Below, one piece after another: positions 20,009 to 21,870 of a DNA stretch of 21,870 bases (position 1 is the stretch's first letter; every line of letters begins with the position of its first letter). The notes beneath the pieces were generated by a model that was given only the letters and a program-made list of their open reading frames with translations, had not been told where the DNA came from and ran no database searches. The DNA comes from PNKC01 sp038323265. Lineage in GTDB: Bacteria; Chloroflexota; Dehalococcoidia; Tepidiformales; Tepidiformaceae. The DNA lies in NCBI GenBank assembly GCA_038323265.1, contig JBBQGT010000051.1:1-21870 (forward strand), written 5' to 3'. Position numbers and translations under genes: made by a program.

Positions 20009-21306
20009 TCAGGCGCCTGAGTTGCTGATGTAGCCAAGCGCGCCAGCCTCTTCGTGGAGGGCGGCGCGGAAGCGGGGATGAGCGATCTCGATGAGCATCC
20101 GCACGCGGTCCCGCACCGTCCTTCCGTGGAGGTTCGCCGCCCCATATTCAGTGACCACCCAGTGCACATCACCGCGCGTGGTGACGATGCCCCCGCCGAG
20201 CGGAAAAGCAGAGCAGATACGGCTGATCGCGCCGTTTGCCGCCGTGGAAGGCATGGCGATAATCGGCACGCCGCCGCGTGAACGGGCGGCCCCGCGAATG
20301 AAATCCACCTGTCCGCCAATCCCGCTGTAAAACTTCGGGCCAATCGAATCGGCGGCGACTTGGCCCGTGAGATCCACCCCCAGGGCAGCATTCACGGCCA
20401 CCATCTTCTCGTGGGAGGCAATCACATCGACGTCGTTGGTGTAGTCCGCGGGGAGAAAGAGCAGGCCTGAATTCTCATACACAAAATCGTAAAGACGGCG
20501 GCTGCCGATGACGAAAGCGGTGACGGAGACGCCGGCGTGGCGTGTCTTGAGGCGGCCGTCACCACGCCCGCTTGGATGAGCGGGATCATTCCATCGCTGA
20601 ACATCTCGGTATGGATCCCCAGGTCCCTGTGGCCGCCCAAGTGGTTGAGTACGGCGTTGGGCACGGCCCCGATGCCGAGTTGGAGCGTGGCCCCGTCAGG
20701 AATGAGTGCGGCAACGGTTTTGCCGATGGCCACCGACTCAGGAGTTATGGGCGCCAGTCCGGCTTCGGGGAGTTCACAGTCTTCTTCCACTACGAGCGTA
20801 ATAGCGTCGGCGGGGACGGTGGAGCCGACAGTGCGCGGCATGCGGTGGTTCACCTGCGCGACAACCATGCGGGCGTGTTCAACAGCAGCCACCGCGCAAT
20901 CAACCGAGACGCCCAGTGAGTAGTTTCCATCCCCGTCGGGCGGGGCGACTTGTACGAAGGCGAAATCCAGCTCGAGGGGACCCCCGGGCCGGAAGAGATC
21001 GGGAATTTCGGAGAGGAACACCGGAGTGTAGTCGGCGGCCCCGCTTTGCACGGCCTTGCGCACGTTGGGGCCGATGAAGAGCGCGTTGTGACGAATGTGG
21101 CCGCGTAGTGTGGGAGCGACGTACGGTGCCGGCGCCTCGGTGTGGAGGTGGACAATTTCTACGCCGACCAGGCCTTGCGCGCGCCTGACGAGCGCCTCAA
21201 CGAGTGCGATGGGCGTTGCCGCTCCTCCGTGTAAGTAAACCCTTTGGCCGTCCTGCACCCGGGCGACTGCCTCGTCTGCGCTCACCATCGGCGGCCGCCT
21301 CTTCAT
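20009..21306 (-). pseudogene. Acetyl-CoA hydrolase/4-hydroxybutyrate CoA-transferase family gene, frameshifted
   Basis: Two frames together give a full-length protein (about 430 aa, the family's normal size). Frame one (from ATG 21306) covers residues 1 to about 250, including GIGAVPNAVLNHLGG and HTEMFSDG with the putative catalytic E234. Then TAASRHATPAS departs from the family. The other frame continues correctly with KTRHAGVSVTAFVIGSRRLYDFV, then PADYTNDVDVIA, GQVAADSIG, SGIGGQVDFIRGAARS and VVTEYGAANLHG to the stop at 20009. The break is at about 20550-20555: GCCGCCTCAAG reads as if one C of CCC were lost. Family members move CoA between acids or hydrolyse acyl-CoA. It may be a true pseudogene or a sequencing error. 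Its start overlaps the stop of the upstream PPOX gene (TGATG). A 12-bp palindrome TCAGGCGCCTGA (20009-20020) covers the stop codon. Confidence 0.85.
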
Positions 21307-21734
21307 CAGAGGTGCTCGGCCCGGCCGCTGATCTCCTCAATCACAATGCGGAAGATGATCGCCTCGCCCAGCGAGGTGCGGTGGCCGTGACCAGCGGTCA
21401 CGCTCATCAGGCTGCCTTCAAAGGCGCGGAGCAGAAGAGCCCGGGCACGGAACTTGTCCTCTTCCGTGTGCAACTCTTCCCACTTGCCGCGGGCGAGGAC
21501 GCTCCGCCAGCGGGCGGGGCTCTGCACCTCATCCACCAGCAAAGAGACGTGGGGCCAACGGCGCATCAGGGCGATTTTACGCCCCGGAGCGGCGTGGCCG
21601 TAGATGGCGCCATCGCCATAGGCGTAGGAGATAGGGACGACGTAGGCCCCCTCGGCGTCCCGCATTGCAAGGCGGCCGATGCGGTTGTGGAGGAGCAATT
21701 GATGGCATTCAGCCAGCGGCAATTCGCGCAGCAT
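21306..21734 (-). CDS. Pyridoxamine 5'-phosphate oxidase-like FMN-binding split-barrel protein
   Basis: 142 aa. ECHQLLLHNRIGRLAM (9-24), VVPISYAYGDGAIYGH (32-47) and GRKIALMRRWPHVSLLVDEV (51-70) are typical of the PPOX/nitroimidazole-resistance-like split-barrel family, which binds FMN or heme/F420-like cofactors; substrate unknown. A GGAGGGAGG tract lies about 8 nt before ATG 21734. It is translationally coupled to the following CoA-transferase gene. The upstream 136 bp to the window edge show no clear promoter or operator; the gene may be first in its operon. Confidence 0.87.
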   Translation of the reverse strand: MLRELPLAECHQLLLHNRIGRLAMRDAEGAYVVPISYAYGDGAIYGHAAPGRKIALMRRWPHVSLLVDEVQSPARWRSVLARGKWEELHTEEDKFRARALLLRAFEGSLMSVTAGHGHRTSLGEAIIFRIVIEEISGRAEHL

Positions 21735-21870
21735 CGTGGCGTCCTCCCTCCGAGACTTGCCTCACTATCAAGCCTCGCACAAACGGAGGCTGCGCCCATT
21801 CGACCGAATATTTCCGCCCGGTTGGCCATCTTTGTGCGTTGCCGCCGCCGCAATACTAGCAGAGGGTTGA

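Noticed and set aside
19695..20009. Minus-strand open frame of 104 codons in the gap between converging operons
   Set aside because: It overlaps strong hairpins, has low-complexity Pro/Gly/Arg composition, no ribosome binding site and no recognised domain.
21388..21402. GTGACC-AGC-GGTCAC palindrome resembling the CRP-like sites
   Set aside because: The spacing differs from GTGAC-N4-GTCAC, and it lies deep inside the PPOX coding region, far from any start.

Overview
This GC-rich window (no rRNA, tRNA, CRISPR array or insertion sequence seen) carries about twenty protein genes. Its centre is a block that looks built for nitrogen-oxide metabolism. The organism is a free-living bacterium. A LexA site of the GAAC-N4-GTTC class and a periplasmic nitrite-oxidoreductase-like operon would fit Chloroflexota or a similar deep lineage, but that placement is a guess.

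Left part (1-5220), mostly housekeeping and repair: the tail of a two-domain UspA protein; an enoyl-CoA hydratase/isomerase (-); RadC (+); a shortened ImuB-like Y-family polymerase without catalytic acids (-), with an SOS box between its predicted -35 and -10; a uracil-glycosylase-like protein with a DUF5655-like tail (+); and an SDR oxidoreductase (+). Next comes a P2-type cation ATPase (5474-8121). Its first 37 codons lie in a different frame, and its ion-site residues are unusual.

Central block (8168-19680): a DUF2249 / heme-copper-oxidase-like membrane protein / DUF59 operon, with genes overlapping by 3-4 bases, converges on a Crp/Fnr regulator. Divergent from the regulator runs a long operon: a MobB-FmdE fusion (Mo cofactor), then the catalytic, unknown 88-aa, iron-sulfur, TorD-like chaperone and heme-b subunits, and finally a polytopic membrane protein. 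The catalytic and iron-sulfur subunits match, from memory of the family, the periplasmic NxrA/NxrB clade of Nitrospira, Nitrospina and anammox bacteria; the gene order resembles other type II DMSO-reductase enzymes (A-B-D-C). Both operons start with a CRP-like palindrome (GTGAC-N4-GTC(A/G)C) about 42 bp before an ATG, and both have CCGGGCGC 12 nt before that ATG. The regulator's recognition helix has the R-E...R residues expected for such a site. I infer one local regulon that couples the Nxr-like enzyme to NO/metal handling.

Right part (19681-21870): a 328-bp hairpin-rich gap, then on the minus strand a PPOX/FMN split-barrel protein coupled to a CoA-transferase gene broken by what looks like a single-base deletion.

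Whether the Nxr-like enzyme oxidises nitrite or reduces nitrate (or another oxyanion) cannot be decided from this window.
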